DNA of 64,000 nt from Gallionellales bacterium GWA2_54_124 (GCA_001801025.1 MGWO01000007.1:248001-312000); one strand, 5' to 3'; shown: positions 39,255 to 48,996, counted from the stretch's first letter. Program-made: numbers and translations. The notes: generated from the letters alone by a model not told the origin.

Positions 39255-39716
39255 ATGAATAATGAGTCGAATCTGGGGTATTTCGTCAAGCAGCGTTGTT
39301 CTGTTCAGTGGCAGGCGTTTCTCGGTGCGTTTGCCAGTGAGTTTGGTGAGCAAATTCCGGTTGCTGAACTGCGAGTTTTGATGGCACGACTGGGTGTATC
39401 GATGGCTCAGGATATTCCTGCTCCTGTCGGGGATACGATCACGGCTTTGCAGGAATCGATTAACGCCATCTGGTTCGATATGGACTGGGGGTGGGTAGCA
39501 CTGGTTGAGAAGGATGAAGGTTTATATATCGAACATCACGTCTCGCCATTGCAAGCTGCTTTCGGGGAAAGTGCGCGGGCTTGGTCACCGGCGATTCTGG
39601 AAGGCATTTATGGTCACTGGCTGGCGGCTCTAGGTGCAGGGCCTGAATTGCGCATCTCTCAGGTTCAGTCTGCAGGGCAGGAAGATTTTCTGCTGGTTTT
39701 TCGTTTCGGAAGATAA
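39255..39716 (+). CDS. bcsD: Cellulose synthase subunit BcsD
   Basis: 153 residues. The pattern QWQAFLGAFASEFGEQIPVAELRVLMARLG ... ALQESINAIWFDMDWGWVALVEKDEGLYIEHH ... WSPAILEGIYGHWLAALG resembles the Komagataeibacter BcsD (AxCeSD) octamer-forming subunit, which aligns nascent chains in the periplasm. There is no signal peptide, as in known BcsD. GGAGGATGTAG precedes the ATG. First gene of the bcs run. BcsD points to crystalline or ordered cellulose. Confidence 0.82.
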   Translation: MNNESNLGYFVKQRCSVQWQAFLGAFASEFGEQIPVAELRVLMARLGVSMAQDIPAPVGDTITALQESINAIWFDMDWGWVALVEKDEGLYIEHHVSPLQAAFGESARAWSPAILEGIYGHWLAALGAGPELRISQVQSAGQEDFLLVFRFGR

Positions 39717-39755
39717 TCGCGACATGATGAGAATCAAACGGGGTGAAATTAAACC

Positions 39756-40319
39756 ATGAAAAAATCGGCCAATGCGGATATACGTAATCTTTTCAGAAAG
39801 TTTGGCGGGGATACCGGAACTTATCAGGAAATCCAGCAGGAATATGTGGTTGATCAGGCGCAAAAAGCCTGGCCTATCGTGACTGCGATTGAAAAAGAAC
39901 GTGCCAGTGCACCTAAGCTCAAAGCGTCATCTGAGAATCCAGTTTCTCGCACGTCAGGTTTGCCGGGAGCCAATACGGGTTCGTTTGCGGCTTTTCAGCC
40001 TGGGGTGACGGTGCTTAATCGCACGCCGCAAAACGAAAGATTGCCATCGTCGGGTATTTTTGCCAAAGCGGATGTACCGCCTCCCGCACGTTCGCTGTTT
40101 TCAAATTTAAGCACGCCGGCCCCCGCAACGCGCTCTTTGTTTGCTGCAATGAACGCGCCTGTGCGGGCAGCGTCTGGCAAGCCTGATGCTGTGGTGGTTC
40201 GTTCGGATCAGGATAAAATTGCTTCGGTTTTCTCACGTTTGCTTAATCCGCAAAACAATGTCGCTGCGGATACGCAGGATAAAAGTTTGCGCAGCTTGTT
40301 TGGGTTTTTGAAAAAATAA
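39756..40319 (+). CDS. bcsP: BcsP-like cellulose accessory protein with BcsR-like N-terminus
   Basis: 187 residues. The first 45 (ADIRNLFRKFGGDTGTYQEI...AQKAWPIVTAI) resemble the short BcsR protein of enterobacteria. The rest is a Ser/Pro/Ala-rich, probably disordered region with three repeats of RSLF (RSLFSNL, RSLFAAM, RSLFGFL) that look like short linear binding motifs. Placed directly before bcsQ with a one-base overlap, like BcsR-BcsQ. The family name is my best match; the function is likely assembly or positioning of the synthase. Confidence 0.65.
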   Translation: MKKSANADIRNLFRKFGGDTGTYQEIQQEYVVDQAQKAWPIVTAIEKERASAPKLKASSENPVSRTSGLPGANTGSFAAFQPGVTVLNRTPQNERLPSSGIFAKADVPPPARSLFSNLSTPAPATRSLFAAMNAPVRAASGKPDAVVVRSDQDKIASVFSRLLNPQNNVAADTQDKSLRSLFGFLKK

Positions 40320-41089
40320 TGACCGTAATTGCTGTTATTTCACCAAAAGGCGGTGTCGGTAAGACAACGGTCGCCGTCAATCTGGCGTGCAAGCTGGCTG
40401 CGGGCGGGCATCCGGTCAGGCTGGTTGATCTCGATCCGCAAAACGCATTGCGCCTGCATCTTGGGGCTGATCCGGCTGACGTCAATGGGCTGGTTCATCA
40501 GACATTGCAGCAAAGCAGCTGGTATTACACCGAGTATGACAGCGCTTACGGGGTTAGCTTTGTGCCTTATGGCAAGGGGTCCGAATTTGAGCGCATTACG
40601 TTCGAAGCGCACTTGTCGCAAACGCCGGAATGGTTGCGCGATAATCTGATGGAATTGGGGCGCGATCCAAATTCCTATACGATTTTAGATACGCCGCCGG
40701 GGCCTTCTGTGTATGTGCAGCAAGCGCTATCGATTGCTAATCTGGTTCTGGTCGTGATGATACCGGATGCGGGCTCCTATGCAACGCTGACGGCAATTGA
40801 AGGCCTGCTCGATTACTATTGCGCCAATCGCACTGATTTTTATGGCTCGTATTACGTCTTAAATCAGTTTGATGCCGATCATCCGCTTAACCGTGATATT
40901 AAAACTGTCATGCAGACGGTGTTGGGTGACCGATTGGCGCCCTTTCCGATTCATCGGGATGAATCCTTGAGTGAAGCGCTGGCTTATCAGCAACCGGCAG
41001 CGGAATATGCGCCACACTGTCAGGCGGTGGATGATATCGCGCAATTGACTGGCTGGTTGCAAAATCAAGTTGACCAGGCTGTCAGGTGA
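40319..41089 (+). CDS. bcsQ: BcsQ (MinD/ParA-like ATPase)
   Basis: 256 residues. Deviant Walker A SPKGGVGKTT at residues 9-18, LVDLDPQN switch, and ILDTPPGPS. In E. coli BcsQ localises cellulose synthesis to the pole and forms a complex with BcsR bound to BcsA. Overlaps bcsP by one base and bcsA by four (GTGA), so all three are co-translated. Confidence 0.92.
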   Translation: MTVIAVISPKGGVGKTTVAVNLACKLAAGGHPVRLVDLDPQNALRLHLGADPADVNGLVHQTLQQSSWYYTEYDSAYGVSFVPYGKGSEFERITFEAHLSQTPEWLRDNLMELGRDPNSYTILDTPPGPSVYVQQALSIANLVLVVMIPDAGSYATLTAIEGLLDYYCANRTDFYGSYYVLNQFDADHPLNRDIKTVMQTVLGDRLAPFPIHRDESLSEALAYQQPAAEYAPHCQAVDDIAQLTGWLQNQVDQAVR

Positions 41090-43461
41090 GCAAACCAAAA
41101 ATCGCCTATCTGCCGGTGAGTGCGCCTCAGTTTAAGGGGGGGGAACGCCGCAGCAAATCGAGAGCACCGGAACGTTATAAGTTTGGTAAGCTCAACGAGT
41201 GGGTGATCGCAGCGCGTGAGTGGTATGGCTGGGAGCACAGCTACTGGCGCGCGGCTGCGATGATTTTTGCATTTGTCCTTTTTCTGGTCAGCATGAGCGT
41301 CTCGCTCAGCCTGCTTGGACAGGCGATTTATGCCGGTATGGTTTTTGCGCTGGCGCTGTATTTGCGCAATTACACCGGCACTTTGTTCACCCTGATCATG
41401 ATCGTGTTTTCGGTTAACGCCTCCAGTCGTTATTTATACTGGCGCTATACCGAAACGCTGTCGATGGGCAGTTGGCTGGACACTTTTTTCAGCGTTACGC
41501 TGGTGATCGCTGAAGTCTACGCGTGGCTTGTGCTGTTGCTAGGCTATGCACAAACCATCTGGCCGCTCAGACGCTTGCCCGAACCCATGCCTGAAGACAC
41601 GATGCAGTGGCCGAGTGTGGATATTTTTATTCCGACTTATAACGAGTCGCTCAAAGTGGTTCGGCCTACCGTGCTTGCGGCAATGGCGCTGGACTGGCCT
41701 CGTGAAAAACTCAATATCTACATACTCGATGACGGTCGCCGTGAGGAATTTGCCGAGTTTGCTAAGAGTGTGGGTGTTGCGCATCTGACCCGTCCTAACA
41801 ATAATCACGCTAAAGCCGGCAATATCAATGAAGCGCTTAAAGTTACCAGCGGGGAGTTTGTGGCGATTTTTGACTGCGATCACATTCCGGCGCGTTCATT
41901 TTTACAGATGACCGTAGGCTGGTTTTTGCGGGATAAGCAGCTCGGTATGCTGCAAACGCCTCACCATTTTCTGTCGCCGGATCCGTTTGAGCGCAATCTG
42001 GGGACATTCCGCCGTGTGCCGAATGAAGGCGAGTTGTTCTATGGTTTGATTCAGGATGGTAACGATCTGTGGAATGCCACCTTTTTTTGCGGATCCTGTG
42101 CTGTGACAAGGCGTACGATTTTGCTGGAAGTTGGTGGTGTGGCCATTGAGACGGTCACAGAGGATGCGCATACCGCGTTGAAGATGCACCGTCTGGGTTA
42201 TACAACGGCATATATTTCGATACCGCAGGCGGCAGGACTGGCCACCGAAAGTCTGTCGATTCACGTCGGGCAGCGTATCCGCTGGGCACGCGGTATGGCG
42301 CAAATTTTCCGGGTTGACAATCCGCTGTTCGGCAAGGGGTTGAGTTTTATGCAGCGCTTGTGCTATTCCAATGCGATGCTGCACTTCTTCTATGGCTTGC
42401 CACGCATGGTATTTTTGCTAGCTCCCTTGTCTTATCTGTTTTTTCAGGCGCATATCATCAATGCATCCGCTGTAGCGATTGCCGTTTATGCGCTGCCGCA
42501 TCTGTTTCATGCCAATATCACTAACTCGCGGATGCAGGGCGCACATCGCCATTCTTTCTGGGCGGAGTTATATGAAGCGACACTGGCCTGGTACATTTTC
42601 CGTCCTACTCTGGTGGCCTTGTTGAATCCGAAGCTGGGTAAATTCAACGTGACAGCGAAGGGCGGTCTGGTAGAAAAGGAATTCTTTGACTGGAAGATCA
42701 GTGAACCTTACCTGATCATGCTGTCCCTCAATATTGCAGGATTGTTGATCGGCGTGGTCAGATTGTTCTGGTGGAATACTTTTGAGGTCGATACCGTCAT
42801 CTTGAATCTGCTCTGGACAGTCTATAACCTCGTGATTCTGGGGGCGACCATTGCTGTCGCGACGGAAACCAAGCAGGTACGTTCCAGTCATCGTGTGAAC
42901 TGTAATCAAAAAGCAATGTTGAAGCTGGCGAGCGGACAAAGCTTCGTGTGTCGCGCGAATGATTATTCAGAAGGCGGGCTGGGGCTGGTGATGCCTGAGG
43001 CTGATATGGCGCCCTTGAACAGCATGGCGCGCGTATCGCTCTTTATGGGTGAGCGGGAGTTTGTATTTCCGGCTAAAGTTGTTTTTGCCAGAGATACGAT
43101 TGTGGGCATCGAGTTTGATCAGTTGAGTTTGCAGCAGCAAATGGATCTGGTGCAGTGTACGCTTGCGCGTGCTGATGCGTGGCTTGATTGGGATGATAAT
43201 CGCGTTGTTGATCGGCCTCTGGCAGGGCTGAAGGAAATTTGCTACCACAGCATGAGAGGTTATCAGCACTTGTGGGGCGACTTAAAAGCAGGCGTGCAGA
43301 ACAGTTATCGTAATAAGCCTAAAGAAGTGCACCCTGAACGCGGTCTTTTTTATCACAAAGAGCCCTCCGGTGATCAGATTAAACAGGGTTTTGTAAGACG
43401 AAAATTAAGCGGATTTTTCAGGGTGGGTCGTCGTCTGCTGCTCAGGCCGACTCGCTCATGA
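41086..43461 (+). CDS. bcsA: Cellulose synthase catalytic subunit (UDP-forming)
   Basis: Inner-membrane family 2 glycosyltransferase polymerising UDP-glucose and translocating the chain. Catalytic motifs: DDG at 215-217, DCD at 263-265, TED at 358-360, QRIRW at 396-400. Several membrane segments lie either side of the GT domain. The C-terminal PilZ domain has RSSHR at 599-603 and DYSEGG at 626-631, so c-di-GMP binding residues are intact and activation by c-di-GMP is expected. GTG start within the bcsQ stop. A G8 tract at 41136-41143, codon 17-20, is a possible slippage site. Confidence 0.96.
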   Translation: MSKPKIAYLPVSAPQFKGGERRSKSRAPERYKFGKLNEWVIAAREWYGWEHSYWRAAAMIFAFVLFLVSMSVSLSLLGQAIYAGMVFALALYLRNYTGTLFTLIMIVFSVNASSRYLYWRYTETLSMGSWLDTFFSVTLVIAEVYAWLVLLLGYAQTIWPLRRLPEPMPEDTMQWPSVDIFIPTYNESLKVVRPTVLAAMALDWPREKLNIYILDDGRREEFAEFAKSVGVAHLTRPNNNHAKAGNINEALKVTSGEFVAIFDCDHIPARSFLQMTVGWFLRDKQLGMLQTPHHFLSPDPFERNLGTFRRVPNEGELFYGLIQDGNDLWNATFFCGSCAVTRRTILLEVGGVAIETVTEDAHTALKMHRLGYTTAYISIPQAAGLATESLSIHVGQRIRWARGMAQIFRVDNPLFGKGLSFMQRLCYSNAMLHFFYGLPRMVFLLAPLSYLFFQAHIINASAVAIAVYALPHLFHANITNSRMQGAHRHSFWAELYEATLAWYIFRPTLVALLNPKLGKFNVTAKGGLVEKEFFDWKISEPYLIMLSLNIAGLLIGVVRLFWWNTFEVDTVILNLLWTVYNLVILGATIAVATETKQVRSSHRVNCNQKAMLKLASGQSFVCRANDYSEGGLGLVMPEADMAPLNSMARVSLFMGEREFVFPAKVVFARDTIVGIEFDQLSLQQQMDLVQCTLARADAWLDWDDNRVVDRPLAGLKEICYHSMRGYQHLWGDLKAGVQNSYRNKPKEVHPERGLFYHKEPSGDQIKQGFVRRKLSGFFRVGRRLLLRPTRS

Positions 43462-43545
43462 GTAATTCATTTTGGTCGGTTGACTGGGTTTGTTGTAAAA
43501 GTATAAGCGCGAGAGCGATTGTTGATTCAAATTAGTGGGTACATT

Positions 43546-45876
43546 ATGAAAAAGTCACACAATTTTCTGAAGGTTAATTCGATGATAGTCCTAATTCGTC
43601 GCGCGTTGCTGGTCTTGCTGGCAGTTGTCTGTGCCACTTCATCAGGAATGGTTTATGCCAAAAAACACCACTCAACTTCCAGGAGTAATGACGCGCCTGC
43701 GGAGGTCAAAGCGGGGGATGAAACCACAGAGCCGGCCAAGGAAAATTCGAATGAAATTAGTCACTATTCTTATACGCTCGAAGAGTTGGGTGCCGGCAGC
43801 CCGATTGATTTGCACACCGTAAATGGCAGACGATCCCTGAAGTTGTCGATGCGTAACGATGAAGTGATCACGGCGGCTAAATTGAAACTCACCTATGCCT
43901 GGTCGCCGGCGTTGATTCCTGAATTATCGCATCTCAAGGTGTTGTTAAATGATGAACTGATGTCCTCATTGGCCTTGCCGCGAGAAGGAAATAATGGACA
44001 TACCAGCGATGTGCAGCTTGATTCGAGCATGTTTATCGATTTTAATCAGTTGACGCTGGAATTGATTGCCCATTACACGCGTGAATGCGAAGACCCGATG
44101 CACTCAACGCTGTGGGCCAATGTCAGTAATCTCAGCAAACTGGAACTTACCGTGCGGCATCTGAAGTTGCCTGATGATCTGGCCTTGCTGCCTGCGCCAT
44201 TTTTTGACAGGCTGGATAACCGTAAGCTGGTGCTGCCGTTTGTTTTCCCGTCGCAGCCTAACAACGAGGTGTTGCATGCTGCAGGTGTGGTTGCATCGTG
44301 GTTCGGTGCACTGTCCAATTATCGCGGCGCGCAGTTCCCTGTCATGCTCAATACCTTGCCCGAAGGCAACGGTGTCATGCTGGTTGCAGGCAGTACGGTG
44401 CCAGCCGGACTGAATCTTCCGGTGATTAACGGCCCGAGCCTCGCAGTGATCGCTAATCCGCTCAACGCAACGGCGAAATTATTAGTGGTGATGGGGCGCG
44501 ATGCCAAGGAGCTGGATATTGCGGCGCAAGCACTGACGCTGGGCACGGCAACATTGACCGGCTCCTACGTCAGTGTTAAGCAGATGGACGATATCCCGCT
44601 GCGTAAACCGTACGATGCGCCGGGTTGGATTCCAACTGACAGAGCGGTGCACCTTGCGGAGCTGGCAAAACAATCAGATTTGCAAGTTGAGGGTTTGTCG
44701 CCTGATATGATCAGGGTCAACTTCAATGTGCCGCCGGATATTTTTGCGTGGCGCAGCGATGGTGTGCCGATGAACCTGCATTACCGTTATACCCCGCGTC
44801 CGGTGGCCGATCGTTCAACGTTGAACGTGAATATCAACAACGCCTTTATCAAAGCCTTGCCGCTGGCCAGTGTGCCTAGCAAAATTGAAAAGAAGATAAG
44901 GCTGCCACTGCTGGAGGATGGGCAGGCGGTTAGTAGCGAAGTGGTGTTGATTCCGCACGACAATATCTTCGGTCAAAATCAGCTGCAGCTGCATTACTTT
45001 TTTGACTATACCAAACAGGGGTATTGCAAAGATGTGTTCTTAAATAACGAGAGAGGCGTCATCGATCAGGATTCGAGTATCGATTTTTCCTCATTCCCGC
45101 ATTATGCCGCGTTGCCCAATCTGGCATTCTTTGTTAATGACGGATTTCCGTACACCCGGATGGCTGATTTGTCAGAAACGGCCGTGGTGATGCCTGATAA
45201 TGCGGTCGGTGCTGAGATGGAAACCTACCTGATACTGATGGGGCGCATGGGGCGCGTGACCGGATATCCAGCCATCCGGCATGCCATTATTACGGCCGCT
45301 AGCGTCGATGCGTATGCAAACATGGATCTGATTTTGATCGGTACGGCGGGTAATCAGCCGCTGCTTGAGCGCTGGGCCAGCAAAATGCATCCGCTGCTGG
45401 ATAAGGGGACACATAATCTTAAACTGCCCGGACCCTTTGAGCGTCTGATATCGCGCTGGAGAAATGTCGATCTGGACGATGCGATGCAGCGTGCAGGCGA
45501 CCTGATTACTAAAGGGGATGGTGGTTTAGGCGCGCTGGTCGGCTTCGAATCGCCGCTGAAAAACGGTCGTAGCGTTGTGGTGGTGACCGGCGATAACCCG
45601 GAGCAAATTGCTAATATTGCCACCTCGATGGCGAATCCTAAGAAGCTTGCTCATTTTACGGGTGATCTGGTGATGCAAAGCGGCCAGCGCATCGAGGGCT
45701 TTCAGATGGGGCCTAGCTATTACACGGGAAGTTTGCCGTGGTGGACTGCGTTGCACTGGTTTTTATCCAGACAGCCGCTGTTCCTGATGGTTTTTATCGG
45801 TTTTGCAGCATTGCTAGTGGCAGTCATCGCGTTCCGTTATTTGCGTAAACTGGCTGATCAGCGGTTACGGAAATAA
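43546..45876 (+). CDS. bcsB: Cellulose synthase regulatory subunit BcsB
   Basis: Periplasmic partner that guides the glucan out of BcsA, anchored by a C-terminal helix (FLMVFIGFAALLVAVIAFRYL). The signal peptide ends near MVYA-KK. Two jelly-roll/flavodoxin-like repeats fill the rest (for example LPFVFPSQPN, FFVNDGFPYTRMADL). The start is uncertain: ATG at 43546 gives a 38-residue signal peptide; ATG at 43582 has a better AAGG ribosome site and gives a compact 26-residue one. Length 764-776, normal for BcsB. Confidence 0.93.
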   Translation: MKKSHNFLKVNSMIVLIRRALLVLLAVVCATSSGMVYAKKHHSTSRSNDAPAEVKAGDETTEPAKENSNEISHYSYTLEELGAGSPIDLHTVNGRRSLKLSMRNDEVITAAKLKLTYAWSPALIPELSHLKVLLNDELMSSLALPREGNNGHTSDVQLDSSMFIDFNQLTLELIAHYTRECEDPMHSTLWANVSNLSKLELTVRHLKLPDDLALLPAPFFDRLDNRKLVLPFVFPSQPNNEVLHAAGVVASWFGALSNYRGAQFPVMLNTLPEGNGVMLVAGSTVPAGLNLPVINGPSLAVIANPLNATAKLLVVMGRDAKELDIAAQALTLGTATLTGSYVSVKQMDDIPLRKPYDAPGWIPTDRAVHLAELAKQSDLQVEGLSPDMIRVNFNVPPDIFAWRSDGVPMNLHYRYTPRPVADRSTLNVNINNAFIKALPLASVPSKIEKKIRLPLLEDGQAVSSEVVLIPHDNIFGQNQLQLHYFFDYTKQGYCKDVFLNNERGVIDQDSSIDFSSFPHYAALPNLAFFVNDGFPYTRMADLSETAVVMPDNAVGAEMETYLILMGRMGRVTGYPAIRHAIITAASVDAYANMDLILIGTAGNQPLLERWASKMHPLLDKGTHNLKLPGPFERLISRWRNVDLDDAMQRAGDLITKGDGGLGALVGFESPLKNGRSVVVVTGDNPEQIANIATSMANPKKLAHFTGDLVMQSGQRIEGFQMGPSYYTGSLPWWTALHWFLSRQPLFLMVFIGFAALLVAVIAFRYLRKLADQRLRK

Positions 45877-45879
45877 TCG

Positions 45880-47034
45880 ATGTCAGCCACTATCGCTAAG
45901 ATAGTGATCGGCGTGCTGGCCTGGCTGATGGTAGCCTTGCCAGCGGATGCGCAGACCTGTTGGCCGGCATGGCAGTCGTTCGGCAGCCGGTTTATACAGG
46001 CTGACGGGCGGGTTCTCGCTGATGAGAGCGAGCAGCGTTACAGTACTTCTGAAGGTCAGGCGTATAGCCTGTTTTTTGCACTGATCGCCGATGACCGGCC
46101 TCGCTTTGAAAAGATACTGCTGTGGACGCGTGATAATCTGGCCGGCGGAGACTTAAGCGCACGTCTGCCTGCCTGGCAATGGGGGAAACGAGCCGATGGC
46201 ACATGGGGGGTGGTGGATCAAAACTCCGCCTCCGATGCCGACACTTGGTTTGCTTATACCTTGCTGGAAGCGGGGCGTTTATGGCGTGAGCCACGCTATA
46301 CGGCGCTGGGCCGGTTGATGCTCGCCAATATTCGCATTCAACTGGTGCGCAATCTGCCCGGTGCAGGCAATGTGTTATTACCCGCTGCGAATGGATTTGC
46401 ACTGGAGTCAGGGGGGGTACGTCTGAATCCGAGTTACATCCCGATACAATTATTTCGCGCTTTTTCTGTTGTTGACCCTGAGGGGCCTTGGGTACAAATC
46501 ATCGACAACAATCTAGCTATGCTTCACCGTCTCGCTGTTATGGGGTATGTGTCTGATTGGGCAGCTTATGTTCCCGGTCGAGGCTACCTGACTGACCCGC
46601 TGCGTGGAGCAATTGGCACGCATGATGCAATCCGCGTCTATTTGTGGTGGGGCATGCTGTCCAGGCAGGATCCTGCGTTTGGAGGGTTGAAAAAACTGAT
46701 TTACGGTATGAACAAACTGATACCGAAATATCAGGTAACGCCGCCATTGATGGTGGATACACAAACCGGTGACGTGTCGGGAATGAGTCCTCCCAGCTTT
46801 TCTGCCGCCTTGTTACCCTATTTTAAGACTATGAAAAATAGTGTTGCGGTGAAATTACAGAGCGACAGGCTGATCTCAAAGACAGAGGGTGACTTATTAG
46901 TCGGTGAGGACATTCGCTATTACGATCAGGTGCTAGCCCTGTTTGGTCAGGGCTGGATGGAGCGCCGGTTCGCCTTTTCTTTGCAGGGTCAACTCGTTGT
47001 ACAGTGGAAGCCATCATGTTCAGCTATAAAATAA
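45880..47034 (+). CDS. bcsZ: Periplasmic endo-1,4-beta-glucanase BcsZ (GH8)
   Basis: Cellulase needed for normal cellulose export. Signal peptide 1-24 (LPADA-QT). The catalytic acid is Glu58 in STSEGQAYSLFFAL. DADTWFAYTLLEAGRLW is the GH8 substrate-cleft region. Length 384. Starts three bases after bcsB; its last 19 bases overlap the TPR gene that follows. Confidence 0.93.
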   Translation: MSATIAKIVIGVLAWLMVALPADAQTCWPAWQSFGSRFIQADGRVLADESEQRYSTSEGQAYSLFFALIADDRPRFEKILLWTRDNLAGGDLSARLPAWQWGKRADGTWGVVDQNSASDADTWFAYTLLEAGRLWREPRYTALGRLMLANIRIQLVRNLPGAGNVLLPAANGFALESGGVRLNPSYIPIQLFRAFSVVDPEGPWVQIIDNNLAMLHRLAVMGYVSDWAAYVPGRGYLTDPLRGAIGTHDAIRVYLWWGMLSRQDPAFGGLKKLIYGMNKLIPKYQVTPPLMVDTQTGDVSGMSPPSFSAALLPYFKTMKNSVAVKLQSDRLISKTEGDLLVGEDIRYYDQVLALFGQGWMERRFAFSLQGQLVVQWKPSCSAIK

Positions 47035-48158
47035 TCGGCGTCGTCCTATTCATATTTTCAGTGTCCCTGTCTCCTCTGCAGGCGGAGGAGGGGGGATCGT
47101 TGCAGAGCAACGAAACGCCGTCAGATATCGAGTTGCAGGCGCGCGCAAAATATTGGGACAGTCGTGGCCGTGCTGATCTGGCAGATAAGGAACGCAGTCG
47201 CATCAGGCGGGTTACCTTTGTTAGTGCCCAATCTGTCGCAGCGGTGAAACCGGCGTCCTCTGTGTTTGTTTCACTCCCGCCTGTTACCGAGTCAAAGCCG
47301 CTTGTTGTTTCAGTAGCGCCATTGAGTCAGTCGCAGGCACAAACTAAACCGGACAGTGTGAAGTCGGCTGACAACGCGCAATACTGGGAATCGCGCGGAC
47401 GCAGCGATCTTGCGCAGAAGGCTCGCGGCGAGCCACAGGCTATACCTGCGACCCTTCAGCCGCCTATACAAACAAAAATAGTCACGTTCGCCGCCAGCGA
47501 AGCTGCCAGTATGCCGGCCGCCCAACTTTCTCATCAGGAACAAGGTGACAGCGCGCAGTACTGGGAGTCACGCGGTCGCAGTGATTTGGCAGCGCAGATC
47601 AGGCAAAAACTGGGTGTAACGCCTTCGACTGGCGGGCGTGAGACGATCAAATCAGGCGGTACAGATAACCAGATCAGATCCGCCGGTTCCGATAATCAGG
47701 CTCGAACAGTGCTGGAAGACAGTCTGTTGAAAAATCCCAATAGCCTGACATCTCGTCTGAATTTGGCGCAGATTTATCAGGGGGCTGGAGAGTTTTCCCG
47801 TGCACGGGTACAGATTGACAGCGTATTGCTGAGTACCCCAGATTCTCCTGCCGCCTTGTTTGCCAGCGCACAGTTGTATGCCGAGCAGCGCTTGTGGATG
47901 GAGACTATGCATACACTGGAGCGCATATCGCCCGTTTCTCGTACGCCGGAAATGGCCAGATTGCAAAAGACATCGTGGGCGCATCTGCAACTTGATCGTG
48001 CGGATGCACTGATTAGACAGGGAAAACATGCCGATGCGGAATTATTGCTGCGTCAGGTAGCCGTTGAGTTGGCGATTAATGTCAGTCCGGCGCAGATGGC
48101 AGAACCGCCGCCGCTTTGGAAAAGTTCATCGGCAAATACGCGAAAATCCCGGCGATAG
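47016..48158 (+). CDS. BcsC-like TPR protein without the outer-membrane barrel
   Basis: 380 residues with signal peptide (VSLSPLQA-EE). Three copies of a motif AxYWxSRGRxDLA at 44-56, 121-133 and 180-192, which is the repeat seen in BcsC TPR arms. A final TPR block follows (SRLNLAQIYQGAGEFSRARVQIDSVL, SPAALFASAQLYAEQRLWMETMHTLERI). In full BcsC (usually over 1100 residues) a porin barrel follows; here the gene stops at ...ANTRKSRR and no barrel is encoded before the next gene. The GGAAG ribosome site supports the ATG at 47016. It probably acts as a periplasmic scaffold; the outer-membrane channel must be elsewhere or replaced. Confidence 0.75.
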   Translation: MFSYKIIGVVLFIFSVSLSPLQAEEGGSLQSNETPSDIELQARAKYWDSRGRADLADKERSRIRRVTFVSAQSVAAVKPASSVFVSLPPVTESKPLVVSVAPLSQSQAQTKPDSVKSADNAQYWESRGRSDLAQKARGEPQAIPATLQPPIQTKIVTFAASEAASMPAAQLSHQEQGDSAQYWESRGRSDLAAQIRQKLGVTPSTGGRETIKSGGTDNQIRSAGSDNQARTVLEDSLLKNPNSLTSRLNLAQIYQGAGEFSRARVQIDSVLLSTPDSPAALFASAQLYAEQRLWMETMHTLERISPVSRTPEMARLQKTSWAHLQLDRADALIRQGKHADAELLLRQVAVELAINVSPAQMAEPPPLWKSSSANTRKSRR

Positions 48159-48285
48159 CGATGCGTATGGCTGGCGTGGTGACAGGCTGGACAGTCATCA
48201 AGACTGCACTTAAACTTGGAACAGTAGCTTGAATCAGATTATTTACGCTGAATGTATTACAAAAAAACTAAATCTTGAGGTTGCT

Positions 48286-48957
48286 ATGAAAAAAAATATG
48301 ATGTGCCTATTGAGTGCACTGGCTGTTTTTACACTGTTGTCCGGAGTTGCGCTCGCGGAACCGCAGCTGTATGAAACCGGTCCTTCTGAAGAATCCTCAT
48401 TTGTACGCTTTGTGAATGCGACCGACGCTGACGTTGCCATTGCCACCGCCAAGGGCAAGGAAAAGGTGCTGGGAACGAAGCCGGATGCACGTGTCACGCG
48501 TTTTTTTAAGATTAAATCAGGCGCAAAGCTCTCGGCAACTATTCAGGGTAAAGCGGGGCGTGTGGCGATCGAAGTGGTCGGTAAGCCGTGGGAATTTATC
48601 ACGGTTGCCGTGCTGCCTTCGGGTGCCAAACAAATCAAGACGTCGTTGCTCAGAGAAACACCCAGCGAATTTAGCGGCACGCGTGTCTCGCTTGCCTTGC
48701 TCAATCTCGATGCCAAATGCAGCAGCGCGAATATGAACATTGCTGAAAAAAATGCAGCGGCCATCTATGAGGTCAAACCCCTTGCCATGCAGCGCCATCT
48801 GACGGGCAGCGACAAGCAGTCAGGCGCGGTTAACTGTAGCGGCAGCGCGACACCGGTTGATTTGTCCGGACTGGAATCGGGTTCGCGTTACAGCCTTTTC
48901 CTTTTGACGGCGAACAATACCAGACAGGCTTTCGTCATCAACGACGACAAAAAATAA
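48286..48957 (+). CDS. AlgF/WssG-like periplasmic polysaccharide acetylation protein
   Basis: 223 residues with signal peptide ending VALA-EP. SSFVRFVNATDADVAIATAKGKEKVL and the beta-rich remainder match AlgF-type proteins, which help pass acetyl groups to the exopolysaccharide in the periplasm. The two following genes complete an AlgI-AlgJ-type module, as in the Pseudomonas wss cellulose operon (WssG-H-I). Start fixed by GAGG before ATGAAAAAAAATATG; a longer upstream frame lacks a site. Two cysteines (CSS, NCSG) may form a disulfide. Confidence 0.75.
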   Translation: MKKNMMCLLSALAVFTLLSGVALAEPQLYETGPSEESSFVRFVNATDADVAIATAKGKEKVLGTKPDARVTRFFKIKSGAKLSATIQGKAGRVAIEVVGKPWEFITVAVLPSGAKQIKTSLLRETPSEFSGTRVSLALLNLDAKCSSANMNIAEKNAAAIYEVKPLAMQRHLTGSDKQSGAVNCSGSATPVDLSGLESGSRYSLFLLTANNTRQAFVINDDKK

Positions 48958-48996
48958 GTGATGCTCTGTCAAATCGGCATACGGAGATTCTAAGCT

